From NCBI RefSeq assembly GCF_002419965.1, contig NZ_DIHC01000045.1, forward strand, positions 20,139 to 84,138: DNA of 64,000 nucleotides. The letters run 5' to 3'. Source of the DNA: Pseudomonas sp. UBA5706. Lineage in GTDB: Bacteria > Pseudomonadota > Gammaproteobacteria > Pseudomonadales > Pseudomonadaceae. Below the pieces are notes generated by a model. It did no database searches, was not told the origin of the DNA, and saw only the letters and a list, made by a program, of their open reading frames with translations. The position numbers and the translations under genes are program-made. Positions 38,277 through 46,163 of the stretch are shown piece after piece (within the stretch, counting starts at the first letter, position 1; each line of letters begins with the position of its first letter).

Positions 38277-39141
38277 CACCTTGCTCCTGGGCCAGTGCCA
38301 ACGGAATCACCACATAAAACGTGGAGCCGACGCCGGGCTGGCTTTCCAGTCCCACGCGCCCTCCCAGCAATTCGGCGAAACGCTTGCACAATGACAACCC
38401 CAGGCCCGTGCCGCGCAAACGCTTTTGCAAGGGCGAATCAACTTGAATGAAGTCTTCGAATAGCGCGCCATGCAATTGCGGCGGGATGCCGATGCCGGTG
38501 TCCGTCACCGCAAAGCGCACCTCCCGCTCGCCTTCCAGGCTGGCCGATACGCGAACTTCGCCTCGCTGGGTGAATTTCAGCGAGTTGGAAATGAAGTTGC
38601 GCAGAATCTGCGCAAGCTTCTTATCGTCGGTGTACAGCCGTGGCAAACCGACAGGCTCTTCGAAAATCAGGTCCACAGCCGACGTGTCGACGATAGGCCG
38701 GAACATCCCGCGCAGGGCCGAGAACAAATCGAACATGTCGAACCATGCCGGCGAAATGCTGATGCGTCCGGCCTCGATCTTGGCCAGATCGAGCAGGTCG
38801 TCGACCATATCGCTCAGCTCCCGCGCAGCGGTGCTGACGAACGACACTTGCTTGTGCTGCTCGGGGCTCAGCGGCCCATCGAGTTCGTCAGTGAGCAGGC
38901 TGGCGATGCTGAGTATCGAACCCAGTGGCGTGCGGAACTCATGACTCATGTACGAGAGGAAGCGGCTCTTAAGGTCAGACGCCTGACGCAGTTGCTCGGC
39001 CTGGGTATCAAGCTCGGCATACAGTGCCAACACGCCCTGATTGGTTTCATCCAGCTCCGCGCGCAAGGCGGCGGCTTCGCCACGCAGTTGCCGCAGTTCC
39101 GCTGACGCCTCAAGGGCGCCATGGGCGGGGTTGTCAGTCAT
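38266..39141 (-). CDS. cytoplasmic histidine kinase of the stressosome-like operon
   Basis: The 291-residue protein starts with a predicted coiled coil (about 12-58) and has no sensory domain or membrane helix. HisKA follows with H67 (YMSHEFRTPLGSI), then an HATPase with LRNFISNSLKFTQRG, the DTGIGIP loop and RGTGLGLSLCKRF. It overlaps the phosphatase gene by 8 bases and the hybrid kinase by about 11. Lacking its own sensor, it probably takes its input from the stressosome proteins encoded upstream. Confidence 0.92.
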   Translation of the reverse strand: MTDNPAHGALEASAELRQLRGEAAALRAELDETNQGVLALYAELDTQAEQLRQASDLKSRFLSYMSHEFRTPLGSILSIASLLTDELDGPLSPEQHKQVSFVSTAARELSDMVDDLLDLAKIEAGRISISPAWFDMFDLFSALRGMFRPIVDTSAVDLIFEEPVGLPRLYTDDKKLAQILRNFISNSLKFTQRGEVRVSASLEGEREVRFAVTDTGIGIPPQLHGALFEDFIQVDSPLQKRLRGTGLGLSLCKRFAELLGGRVGLESQPGVGSTFYVVIPLALAQEQGDES

Positions 39142-40147
39142 CGAGCGTCTCCAGAGCAGTCACCAATACCGTTACATCATCCCTGCCCCGGCAAAAATCA
39201 CGATGCAGCACTGCCGCAATAATGGCCGGGTGTCGATACATCAGACCCGGATAGTCGCGAAGATTCCAACGAGATTGCAGGCCGTCGCTGTACATGATCA
39301 AAAGCTGTCCGGCGCATTGCCCGTAGGCCACCGCCGGTATCTTGCGGTACTGCAGGCCAACGATGCCGGGGTGCGAGGCAAGACCACGTGATTTCTCCTC
39401 GCCGATCAGCGTCGCGCCGATGTTGCCGATACCGATGAAACGCAGGTTGTCCTGGGCACTATCGAATTGCGCCACCGCCACCGCGCCACCGCGCGTGCCT
39501 TGCATCTGGCGATGAATGTCCTCGAGCAGCAGTACCGGATCAGCAAACGGGTCATGGTTGAACGCCAGTGTGCCCGCCTTCGCCGCCTCTTCGGCGTCCG
39601 GTCCGTGACCCAGGCCGTCGATCATCAAGATGCTTATTTGCCGATCACTGATGGCGACCTCCCACGCATCGCCACAGGCTGGATCATCATGCAGCGAGTG
39701 CTGGGTCACCCCCAGCCGCAGGTCCCTGACCACCGCCGAACGCGGATAGAAGCGTGTCAAGAGTACGGTTCCGCGGCTGTCGGTATGCACGTCGAACACC
39801 TGCGCCTGACGCAGGATCGAACCCAGGCCGATGCCTTGGGTGCCACGGGTGGAAAAGCCATCGGCCAGGCAATCCTGCAGGTCAAAACCCTGCCCCCGAT
39901 CGATGGCGATGACTTCCAGCCCCCGCACAGCGCCGGGCAACGCCCGCAGGTGCAGCTCGCCATTGCTGGCGTGCTTGAGGATATTGCTGGCCAGTTCCGT
40001 CACCACCAGTGCCACTCGGCCCGAATCGGTGTCATCGAAGCCCAGTTGCTCGGCAAGCCGCTGGGCAATGCGCCGCCCGTGGCCGACCTGGCTTGAATCT
40101 TCGATGGCTACCACGTGCGTCAGATGGCTGTGCAGTCTCAAGTCCAT
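39134..40147 (-). CDS. fusion of an RsbW/RsbT-like ATPase domain and a PP2C/SpoIIE phosphatase (RsbX-like)
   Basis: In this 337-residue protein the N-terminal half (1-140) is a GHKL ATPase with ELASNILKHA (51-60) and DRGQGFDL. The C-terminal half (about 145-335) is an RsbX-type PP2C with MIDGLGHGPDAEEAAKAG and YSDGL. RsbX in Bacillus dephosphorylates RsbR and RsbS to reset the stressosome; there it has no ATPase domain. The gene overlaps rsbT-like by 10 bases and the kinase by 8. The added ATPase domain is a variation worth noting. Confidence 0.9.
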   Translation of the reverse strand: MDLRLHSHLTHVVAIEDSSQVGHGRRIAQRLAEQLGFDDTDSGRVALVVTELASNILKHASNGELHLRALPGAVRGLEVIAIDRGQGFDLQDCLADGFSTRGTQGIGLGSILRQAQVFDVHTDSRGTVLLTRFYPRSAVVRDLRLGVTQHSLHDDPACGDAWEVAISDRQISILMIDGLGHGPDAEEAAKAGTLAFNHDPFADPVLLLEDIHRQMQGTRGGAVAVAQFDSAQDNLRFIGIGNIGATLIGEEKSRGLASHPGIVGLQYRKIPAVAYGQCAGQLLIMYSDGLQSRWNLRDYPGLMYRHPAIIAAVLHRDFCRGRDDVTVLVTALETLDD

Positions 40148-40542
40148 TTGCAGATCGTCACCCGCGTGCCCGCCCCGGGCGCTGTGTCCAGCTGGAAGTC
40201 ATCGACCAAGCGCTTGGCCCCGGTCAGCCCCAGGCCCAGTCCGCCGCCGGAGGTCCAGCCATCGGTCATGGCCAGCTTGAGGTCGGGAATGCCAGGACCT
40301 TCGTCGCGAAAGGTCAGCTTCACACCGGTGCGCACGCCGTCCTCGACGATTTCCCAGTCCATGTCGCCGCCACCGCCGTACACCATGGTGTTACGCGCCA
40401 GTTCGCTGACCGCCGTTACCAGTTTGGTCAGGTCGATCAAGCGCATGCCGCAGTCCTGCGCCAGCTTGCGCGCCATTTGCCGGGCCAGCACCACGTCCTG
40501 CTCGATCTGAATGCTCTGGGTGCCGCTGCTACGCACGTTCAT
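40138..40542 (-). CDS. rsbT: RsbT-like serine/threonine kinase (anti-sigma regulatory factor type)
   Basis: The 134-residue GHKL ATPase has the N-box ELARNTMVYGGGG, the DEGPGIPDL loop and GGGLGLGLTGAKRLVD, matching RsbT in length and order. RsbT phosphorylates RsbR and RsbS and leaves the stressosome to activate a downstream partner. In Bacillus that partner is the RsbU phosphatase; no RsbU-like protein is seen here. It overlaps the rsbS-like gene by 4 bases (ATGA). Confidence 0.92.
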   Translation of the reverse strand: MNVRSSGTQSIQIEQDVVLARQMARKLAQDCGMRLIDLTKLVTAVSELARNTMVYGGGGDMDWEIVEDGVRTGVKLTFRDEGPGIPDLKLAMTDGWTSGGGLGLGLTGAKRLVDDFQLDTAPGAGTRVTICKWT

Positions 40543-40901
40543 TGTGAATAAGCCCGCTCGCGTAATAGCGTCATGCCGCGCTCGACGTTGAGCGCAGTGC
40601 TCACCCCCGGCAAGGTCATGCCCAGTTCCACCAGGGTGATGGCCACGGCAGGCTGCATGCCGACCAGCACGGTCTCGGCGTCCATGATGCGCGACAGACC
40701 GGAAATCATGCCGATCATGCGGCCGATGAAAGAGTCGACCATGTCCAGCGCCGAGATATCGATCAGCACGCCCCGTGCCGAGGTCTTGCTGATCCGCTCG
40801 GACAAATCGTCCTGCAGCGTCAGCGCCAGCTGGTCATGCATGTCCACCTGGATGGTGACCAGCAAAAAGTCACCCATCTGCAGAATCGGAATCCGCTCCA
40901 T
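40539..40901 (-). CDS. rsbS: RsbS-like STAS domain stressosome scaffold
   Basis: A 120-residue single STAS domain. S57 in LDMVDSFIGRM occupies the position of the RsbS serine phosphorylated by RsbT (VDSF motif). It starts 4 bases after the rsbR-like stop and overlaps rsbT-like, so the three are made together. RsbS forms the core of the stressosome with RsbR. Confidence 0.92.
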   Translation of the reverse strand: MERIPILQMGDFLLVTIQVDMHDQLALTLQDDLSERISKTSARGVLIDISALDMVDSFIGRMIGMISGLSRIMDAETVLVGMQPAVAITLVELGMTLPGVSTALNVERGMTLLRERAYSQ

Positions 40902-40905
40902 GGGC

Positions 40906-41757
40906 TTATACCGCCTTGGCGACGGTCAGGCCCAGGCGACGTAAGGCCAACGCGAGGGCATCGGCCAGATTGGCCTTGGTGACCACGCCCTGAAGGTCCA
41001 GCCCCAGGTGGACGATGGTCTGGGCGATCTGCGGCCGCACGCCGCTGATGATGCAATCGGCCCCCATCAGGCGAATGGCGGTGACAGTCTTGAGCAAGTG
41101 CTGCGCGACCAAGGTGTCCACGGTCGGCACGCCAGTAATGTCGATAATGGCGATTTCCGAGCCGGTATCGACAATGCGCTGCAGCAGCGACTCCATGACC
41201 ACCTGCGTACGCTGCGAGTCCAGGGTGCCGATCATCGGCAACGCCAGCACGCCGTCCCACAGCTTGACCACCGGGGTAGACAGCTCCAGCAGCTCTTCCT
41301 GCTGACGCTTGATCACCGATTCACGCGACTTTTGATAGGTGCGGATGGTATGCATGCCCAAGCCGTCCAGCAGTTGGGAGATTTCCCACAACTGTTCAGC
41401 CAGCAAAGCCGGGCGATCAGCGAACTCCTCCTGCAGAAGCGTGAACAGCGGGCCTTTCAAGGAAAAAATGAAATGGGCAGTCTGCTGCGAATCCTGACCG
41501 GCCAGCGCGCGCTGGTGCGAGAGCTTTTCGAGGAATTGGCGCACTTCGTCCCAATCGCTGCTGGAGATGCTTTGCGCGCCGCCCTTCTCCAGGGCGCGGG
41601 TCAGCAGGCGCAGAAACTCGCTCGTCTGCTGTTTAAGGTCATCGGCTTTCAGATTGCGCGTGGCACCGCTGACTTCCAGGTCCGCGAGCCAGCGTGCAGA
41701 GAGTTGGGCTTCGGAACGCTTGAGAGAGTCCACGGTGGTTTGCTGCAATACTGCCAT
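40906..41757 (-). CDS. rsbR: RsbR-like stressosome protein (RsbRD N-terminal domain plus STAS)
   Basis: Start ATG 41757 has AGGAG 7 bases upstream; the frame upstream of it is not conserved-looking. In the 283-residue product, residues about 10-155 form an all-helical RsbRD-type sensor domain and residues about 160-283 a STAS domain with IDITGVPTVDT (T215) and GVRPQIAQT (T247). These threonines match the two phosphorylated positions of RsbR proteins. The sensor domain is not a globin, PAS or LOV domain, so the stimulus is not evident. It is the first gene of the six-gene operon. Confidence 0.92.
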   Translation of the reverse strand: MAVLQQTTVDSLKRSEAQLSARWLADLEVSGATRNLKADDLKQQTSEFLRLLTRALEKGGAQSISSSDWDEVRQFLEKLSHQRALAGQDSQQTAHFIFSLKGPLFTLLQEEFADRPALLAEQLWEISQLLDGLGMHTIRTYQKSRESVIKRQQEELLELSTPVVKLWDGVLALPMIGTLDSQRTQVVMESLLQRIVDTGSEIAIIDITGVPTVDTLVAQHLLKTVTAIRLMGADCIISGVRPQIAQTIVHLGLDLQGVVTKANLADALALALRRLGLTVAKAV

Positions 41758-42101
41758 GAGGTTGCTCCTGAGGGTTTGCTGGTCGGTAGCTGACGAGAAG
41801 CACGCGACGACAGGCAGACACACGAAAATGGTCAGGAATGGGGTCCGAAGCTCCGGATTGATTCCTAACTTGTTAAATACAAAGCGCTTTTGGTGCAACG
41901 AGCGGAAGCGACGAAATACCCTGTTACCGATGAGGTGTCAAGCTAACATCATCCCGCGCAAAAGGTTCCAGACGGTGTGACGAACGTAAACACCCGTCTG
42001 GGACGCCGGTTAGGCCTCGCGGGAACAGGCAATAAAAAAACGGCACGACGCGACCCGATCACGGCACAAGCATGCAGACTTCTCCTCCCGGACTACCCCG
42101 C
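41758..42101. other. promoter region of the stressosome-like operon
   Basis: These 344 bases lie between the DMT transporter stop and the rsbR-like start. They contain the hairpin at 41968-42001 and a minus-strand T-run at about 42034-42040 that may end the transporter transcript. No gene was recognised. Confidence 0.5.
41968..42001. promoter_or_regulatory. inverted repeat upstream of rsbR
   Basis: CCAGACGG (41968-41975) pairs with CCGTCTGG (41994-42001), extended by TGT/ACA with one bulge; 12-base loop. It lies about 210 bases before the rsbR-like start and could be an operator or a terminator of the upstream gene. Confidence 0.35.
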
Positions 42102-42989
42102 TCACCCGCCTTTCTTGCGTTGCTGCCAGGCCGCAGCCAGTCCACTGAGGCAGATAATCGCGATCCCCGCTTGCGCGGTCAGTGACGGCGCATGGTTGAA
42201 CACGACAAATCCCCAAAGTCCTGCAAACACGATCTGACAGTATCCAAACGGCGCCAGCAACGCCGGTGCGGCAAAGCGGAATGCCTGGGTCAGCATCAGG
42301 TGCGCGACCATTCCGCACGTGCCCAGCGCCAGCATGAACGGCACATGTTTCCACTCCGGGGCCTGCCAGAAGAACGGCACGATGGCACTCATCAGCAGGC
42401 TGTTGAACAGCCCTGCGAAAAAGTTGCTGGTGGTCGGGCTGTCATGGGCCGCCACCAACCGCGTCAACAATTGATAGCAGGCAAAGCACAGCGCCGAACC
42501 CAAAGGCAGCAGCACCGCAGGGGTAAACAACTCCCCGCCGGGATGCACGATTACCATGACCCCGCAAAACCCCACCAGCACGGCAATCCATTGCCCGCGT
42601 GACACCGTTTCCTTGAGCAGCGGCACCGATAGCGCGGTGACAAGCAGCGGTGCGAGAAAGTTGACCGCCGTCGCCTCGGCAATGGGAATGAACATGAGGC
42701 CACTGGTAAACAGCAAGCTGGTGCCCAGCAGACAGCCCGCCCGCAGCGCCTGCAGGCCCGGCCGCTTGGTGCGCAGCACCCGCAGCCCTGCCGACGGCAT
42801 GAAGATGCACGCCATCAGCCCGGTGTGCACCACATAGCGCACCCATACCACCATCATGATCGGGTACATGCCAGACAGGTATTTGGACAGCGTGTCGTGA
42901 CTGGAAAACAGAAAGGTTGCCAGGACAATCAGTGCGATGCCCTTCAGTGGCTGGTTGACGCCGGAGAGCGGCGTACTGGTGGTACTCAT
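42102..42989 (-). CDS. EamA/DMT family transporter
   Basis: ATG 42989 has AAGGGAAAG upstream; product 295 residues with ten hydrophobic segments in two EamA repeats (about 15-145 and 155-285). It is typical of drug/metabolite transporters or RhaT/S-adenosylmethionine-type exporters. An upstream frame to 43226 runs into the phytochrome promoter side without a site. No substrate is named. It lies between the BphO-BphP pair and the stressosome operon on the same strand. Confidence 0.88.
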   Translation of the reverse strand: MSTTSTPLSGVNQPLKGIALIVLATFLFSSHDTLSKYLSGMYPIMMVVWVRYVVHTGLMACIFMPSAGLRVLRTKRPGLQALRAGCLLGTSLLFTSGLMFIPIAEATAVNFLAPLLVTALSVPLLKETVSRGQWIAVLVGFCGVMVIVHPGGELFTPAVLLPLGSALCFACYQLLTRLVAAHDSPTTSNFFAGLFNSLLMSAIVPFFWQAPEWKHVPFMLALGTCGMVAHLMLTQAFRFAAPALLAPFGYCQIVFAGLWGFVVFNHAPSLTAQAGIAIICLSGLAAAWQQRKKGG

Positions 42990-43185
42990 CAGCTTTCCCT
43001 TGGTCTTGCGTAAATGCAGGGTCGGCCCCTGCCATCGTGGGCATAAGGATTGACGCGAAAAGGATATAGAAGCTGTCGTCAGATCACCAAACAAACCTCG
43101 ACTATTAGGTGCGTTTCCAGGACGACAGGCCGCATGCGAATCGTATGCCAGCACCTGCGGCAGGATTGGACGTGGGTAGGGAGGA

Positions 43186-45423
43186 TTATGCCGGCGTTGC
43201 CAGCGGCACGGTAAAGCGAAACACACTGCCCTGACCCGCTTCGCTGGTCGCCGTCAACTCACCGCCGTGGGCGCGCACGATCCCTTGGGAGATGTACAGT
43301 CCAAGGCCCGACCCACTCGGATTGCCTTCCCGGATGCGCCAGTAACGCTCGAACACATGGGGCAGTTGATCCGGCGCGATACCTGCGCCGGAGTCGGCAA
43401 CGCTGATGACCGCGACGCCGCCTTCGACCATCGCCGTTACGCTGATACGCCCCTCTCGGGGAGTGAACTTGATCGCGTTGCCAACCAGATTCGACAACAC
43501 CTGAAACATCCGCTCCGGATCAGCCATGATCGTCAGGGCTGGCTCAGTGGTAAACGTCAAATCGATGAACTTGTTCAGCGCCAGCGGCGTGAGCAACGAC
43601 CAGGCATCCTCCAGCAGTTGGCTCACCTCCACCGGTTGCGGCGAGATCGAATAGCGCCCGGCCTCGATTTTCGACGTATCGAGCAGGTCATCAAGCAGGT
43701 GGGTCATGCGGGCGGTCGCGCGCTGCAAGGTATCGATAGCCGAATGCAGCCGCTTCGCCGCAGGCGTGGCATCCGCAGCGACCAGACGCTGCATCATGCC
43801 GCACTGCATGACGATGGCGGTCAGTGGGCTGCGCAGGTCATGGGACACCACCGCCACCAGCTCATCCCGAGCGTGAACGGCATCCTTCTCGCGAAGCACC
43901 TGGCGCGACAGGTCCGACTCCAGCGCCGAGCGCCGCAGGTCGGACACGGCGTAGACCTGGCCCGCTGTCCACAGCAGCGACGTGCCGGTGACTTGCTTCT
44001 TCCACGCCTCAAAGGATGTGCGCGGCTGCAAACGGTTAGCTGTCAGGTGCTTCGGCGCATCCGGGTTACCACCCCACTGCACGCTGCCCTTGACCTCGGG
44101 CCGAAACCACAACACGGCATTGTCCACCGGTTTGGGCAGGCTGAAGGCCAGCAGACCGCTGGCGACCGCCTGATAGCCCTGCGCTTCGGGAAATACGTCA
44201 CCCAGGCGTGACGTCTCGATAACGGGCCCAGGCTGCTGTTGGACCCAGCGCTGCAACGCGCGCAGCTGTTCGGTCGTAGGGCACTGACCGAACAGCTGCG
44301 GTTCGCCGTCGATGATCACCGCGGCGCCGCTGGCATCCGCCAGCGCGAGCAGCGCATCTGGCTGCTCAGCCAGCCCCTGGTAGACGTCGCCGGCGGCATT
44401 GGCCATGGCGTGCGCCAAGGACTTGAGCAATCCTTCCTTGGCCTGACGCTGGCGCTGCGCGTGCACATCTTCCAGTGCGCTGATCTGCATCGACAGCACC
44501 TGGCCAATGGTCTGGCACGCGGCACGCAATGGGTGAGGCACCTGCAACGGCTGGCGGTTGCCGCAACTGATCAGGCCCCACAGCTGGTCGTCCTTGAGCA
44601 GGGAAATGCTCATGGATGAACGCACGCCCATGTTGTGCATGTATTGGCAATGGATGGGTGAGACGCTGCGCAGCACCGAATGGCTCATGTCCAGCAGCTG
44701 GCCATCATCCGGGCGCAGCGCGGGCACGATCGCCACTGGCACATAGGCCGCATCCGGGATGATTCGCAGCCAGTTCAGGCGGTAAAGCTCGCGGGCCTGT
44801 TCGGGGATGTCGCTGGCCGGGAAAAACAGGCCCTGATACGTATCGAGTTCCGACGCGGCGGATTCGGCGATGACCTGCCCGTGACCCTGCTCCTGAAAGC
44901 GGTAGATCAGCACCCGGTCGTAGCCGGTCAGCGCACGGATTTCGTTAACGCTGATGTCGTAAAGCGCAGCCAGGCTTTTTGCCGACTGCAGACGACGCAG
45001 CGTACGGCCAAGGTGTTGATCCAGTGGTTGCGTCGAGGCAGGCTCGGCGACTCGCTCAAGCTCGATGAACAGCAAGCCAGCATGGCGATGAAGCAAGGCT
45101 TGCAGCGGCTGCTTGCCACAGTGCAAGGCCCAGGGATTGATGTCCTCCAGTGCCCGGCTGCCGACAGCTTCGCGCAGGGACCGGGCCTGATCTTCTCCAA
45201 GCCAGGACGATAGCGGTCGGCCTGAAATCGGTTGGTCTGAGGGTGCATCAGCGGCGCCATTGAGCATCACGCTGGCGTTGGCGCTGGCTTGCTGCACCGT
45301 CCATGACGACTCATCGACCGTGAGCAGCACGCCGTGGGGCTGAATGGCGCCAGGGGTCCGAATCGACTCGTCGGCGCAATTGTGCAAAAAGGCATCCAGG
45401 TTCTGTTCGGTGATGGAGGTCAC
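43186..45423 (-). CDS. bphP: bacteriophytochrome histidine kinase (BphP1)
   Basis: A 745-residue PAS-GAF-PHY-HisKA-HATPase protein. Biliverdin-binding C16 lies in HNCADESIRTPG, then AIQPHG. The GAF motif is FPASDIPEQARELY. The kinase has VAVVSHDLRSPLTAI, NLVGNAIKFTPREG and GSGLGLYISQGI. It starts with GTG at 45423 overlapping the bphO stop (GTGA). It is a cytoplasmic red/far-red light sensor. No response regulator follows directly; the nearest receivers belong to the second phytochrome locus 10 kb away. Confidence 0.96.
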   Translation of the reverse strand: MTSITEQNLDAFLHNCADESIRTPGAIQPHGVLLTVDESSWTVQQASANASVMLNGAADAPSDQPISGRPLSSWLGEDQARSLREAVGSRALEDINPWALHCGKQPLQALLHRHAGLLFIELERVAEPASTQPLDQHLGRTLRRLQSAKSLAALYDISVNEIRALTGYDRVLIYRFQEQGHGQVIAESAASELDTYQGLFFPASDIPEQARELYRLNWLRIIPDAAYVPVAIVPALRPDDGQLLDMSHSVLRSVSPIHCQYMHNMGVRSSMSISLLKDDQLWGLISCGNRQPLQVPHPLRAACQTIGQVLSMQISALEDVHAQRQRQAKEGLLKSLAHAMANAAGDVYQGLAEQPDALLALADASGAAVIIDGEPQLFGQCPTTEQLRALQRWVQQQPGPVIETSRLGDVFPEAQGYQAVASGLLAFSLPKPVDNAVLWFRPEVKGSVQWGGNPDAPKHLTANRLQPRTSFEAWKKQVTGTSLLWTAGQVYAVSDLRRSALESDLSRQVLREKDAVHARDELVAVVSHDLRSPLTAIVMQCGMMQRLVAADATPAAKRLHSAIDTLQRATARMTHLLDDLLDTSKIEAGRYSISPQPVEVSQLLEDAWSLLTPLALNKFIDLTFTTEPALTIMADPERMFQVLSNLVGNAIKFTPREGRISVTAMVEGGVAVISVADSGAGIAPDQLPHVFERYWRIREGNPSGSGLGLYISQGIVRAHGGELTATSEAGQGSVFRFTVPLATPA

Positions 45424-46049
45424 AGCAGCACTCCTGCGCGGTCAAGCCAACGTTCGAAGCTGGCGAAGGTGGCACAGGCCGCGTCCACCACGTCCCCGTT
45501 GTACTCGGGCTGATCGAAGTCGGCCAGCTGTTTTAGAAACGCCTTCCAGCGCCGGCCCGTGTCCCGGCCGTAGACGTCGAGAAACTCGCCGCCGCTGTCG
45601 GCCTCAATCCCCAACCTGTCGGCGATGATCCGCCGCAGCACCTGGCCGCCCAGGGTGGCGCCCTCGATAACGTACATGATGCCGAGCAAATGGCCTTGCG
45701 TTTGTAACCTCGGTAAATCACAGCACAGGGGCAATCGGTCGATTTGCCCATCGCTCAGGCCGAGGGCGCGCAGGTCCTTGATCAGTGCCGCAACCTTATA
45801 ACGCTTCGGGTCGCACGCCTGAGGACTGACGAACTGGTCGATGTGCCGTTGCAACGGCACATGAAAGCCGTAATAGGCTTCGATGATTCTGGTGTACAGG
45901 CTTCGGTCAAGATCGGCATGTGTCAGCGGCAGTCGCGCCTCCAGCGCCTTGTGCTGCACGGAAGTGGCGGTGCGCAGCATCTGCAGGACGCTGACAGCCA
46001 GCGCCGGGGAATCAGAGGTGGATGTCAACTCAGGAGTGGCTTCGACCAA
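45420..46049 (-). CDS. bphO: biliverdin-producing heme oxygenase
   Basis: The 209-residue protein has the proximal heme ligand H33 in VQHKALEARLP and the distal-helix motif YVIEGATLGGQ. It opens heme to biliverdin, the chromophore of the coupled bacteriophytochrome. The predicted start is TTG 46049 with a weak GGA upstream; an in-frame stop lies shortly before it, so the start must be within the first 25 codons (ATG at residue 24 is the alternative). This is the only heme oxygenase in the window and probably serves both phytochromes. Confidence 0.94.
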   Translation of the reverse strand: MVEATPELTSTSDSPALAVSVLQMLRTATSVQHKALEARLPLTHADLDRSLYTRIIEAYYGFHVPLQRHIDQFVSPQACDPKRYKVAALIKDLRALGLSDGQIDRLPLCCDLPRLQTQGHLLGIMYVIEGATLGGQVLRRIIADRLGIEADSGGEFLDVYGRDTGRRWKAFLKQLADFDQPEYNGDVVDAACATFASFERWLDRAGVLL

Positions 46050-46163
46050 GGGCAGCGGTATCCGGTAAGGTGTCTAGATTCGAGTGCACAGACATCCGCA
46101 GGTTCAAGGCAAATGGCTACCGCGCACACTAATGGACGCGGTGCCCGGGTGTAAATATGCTAA

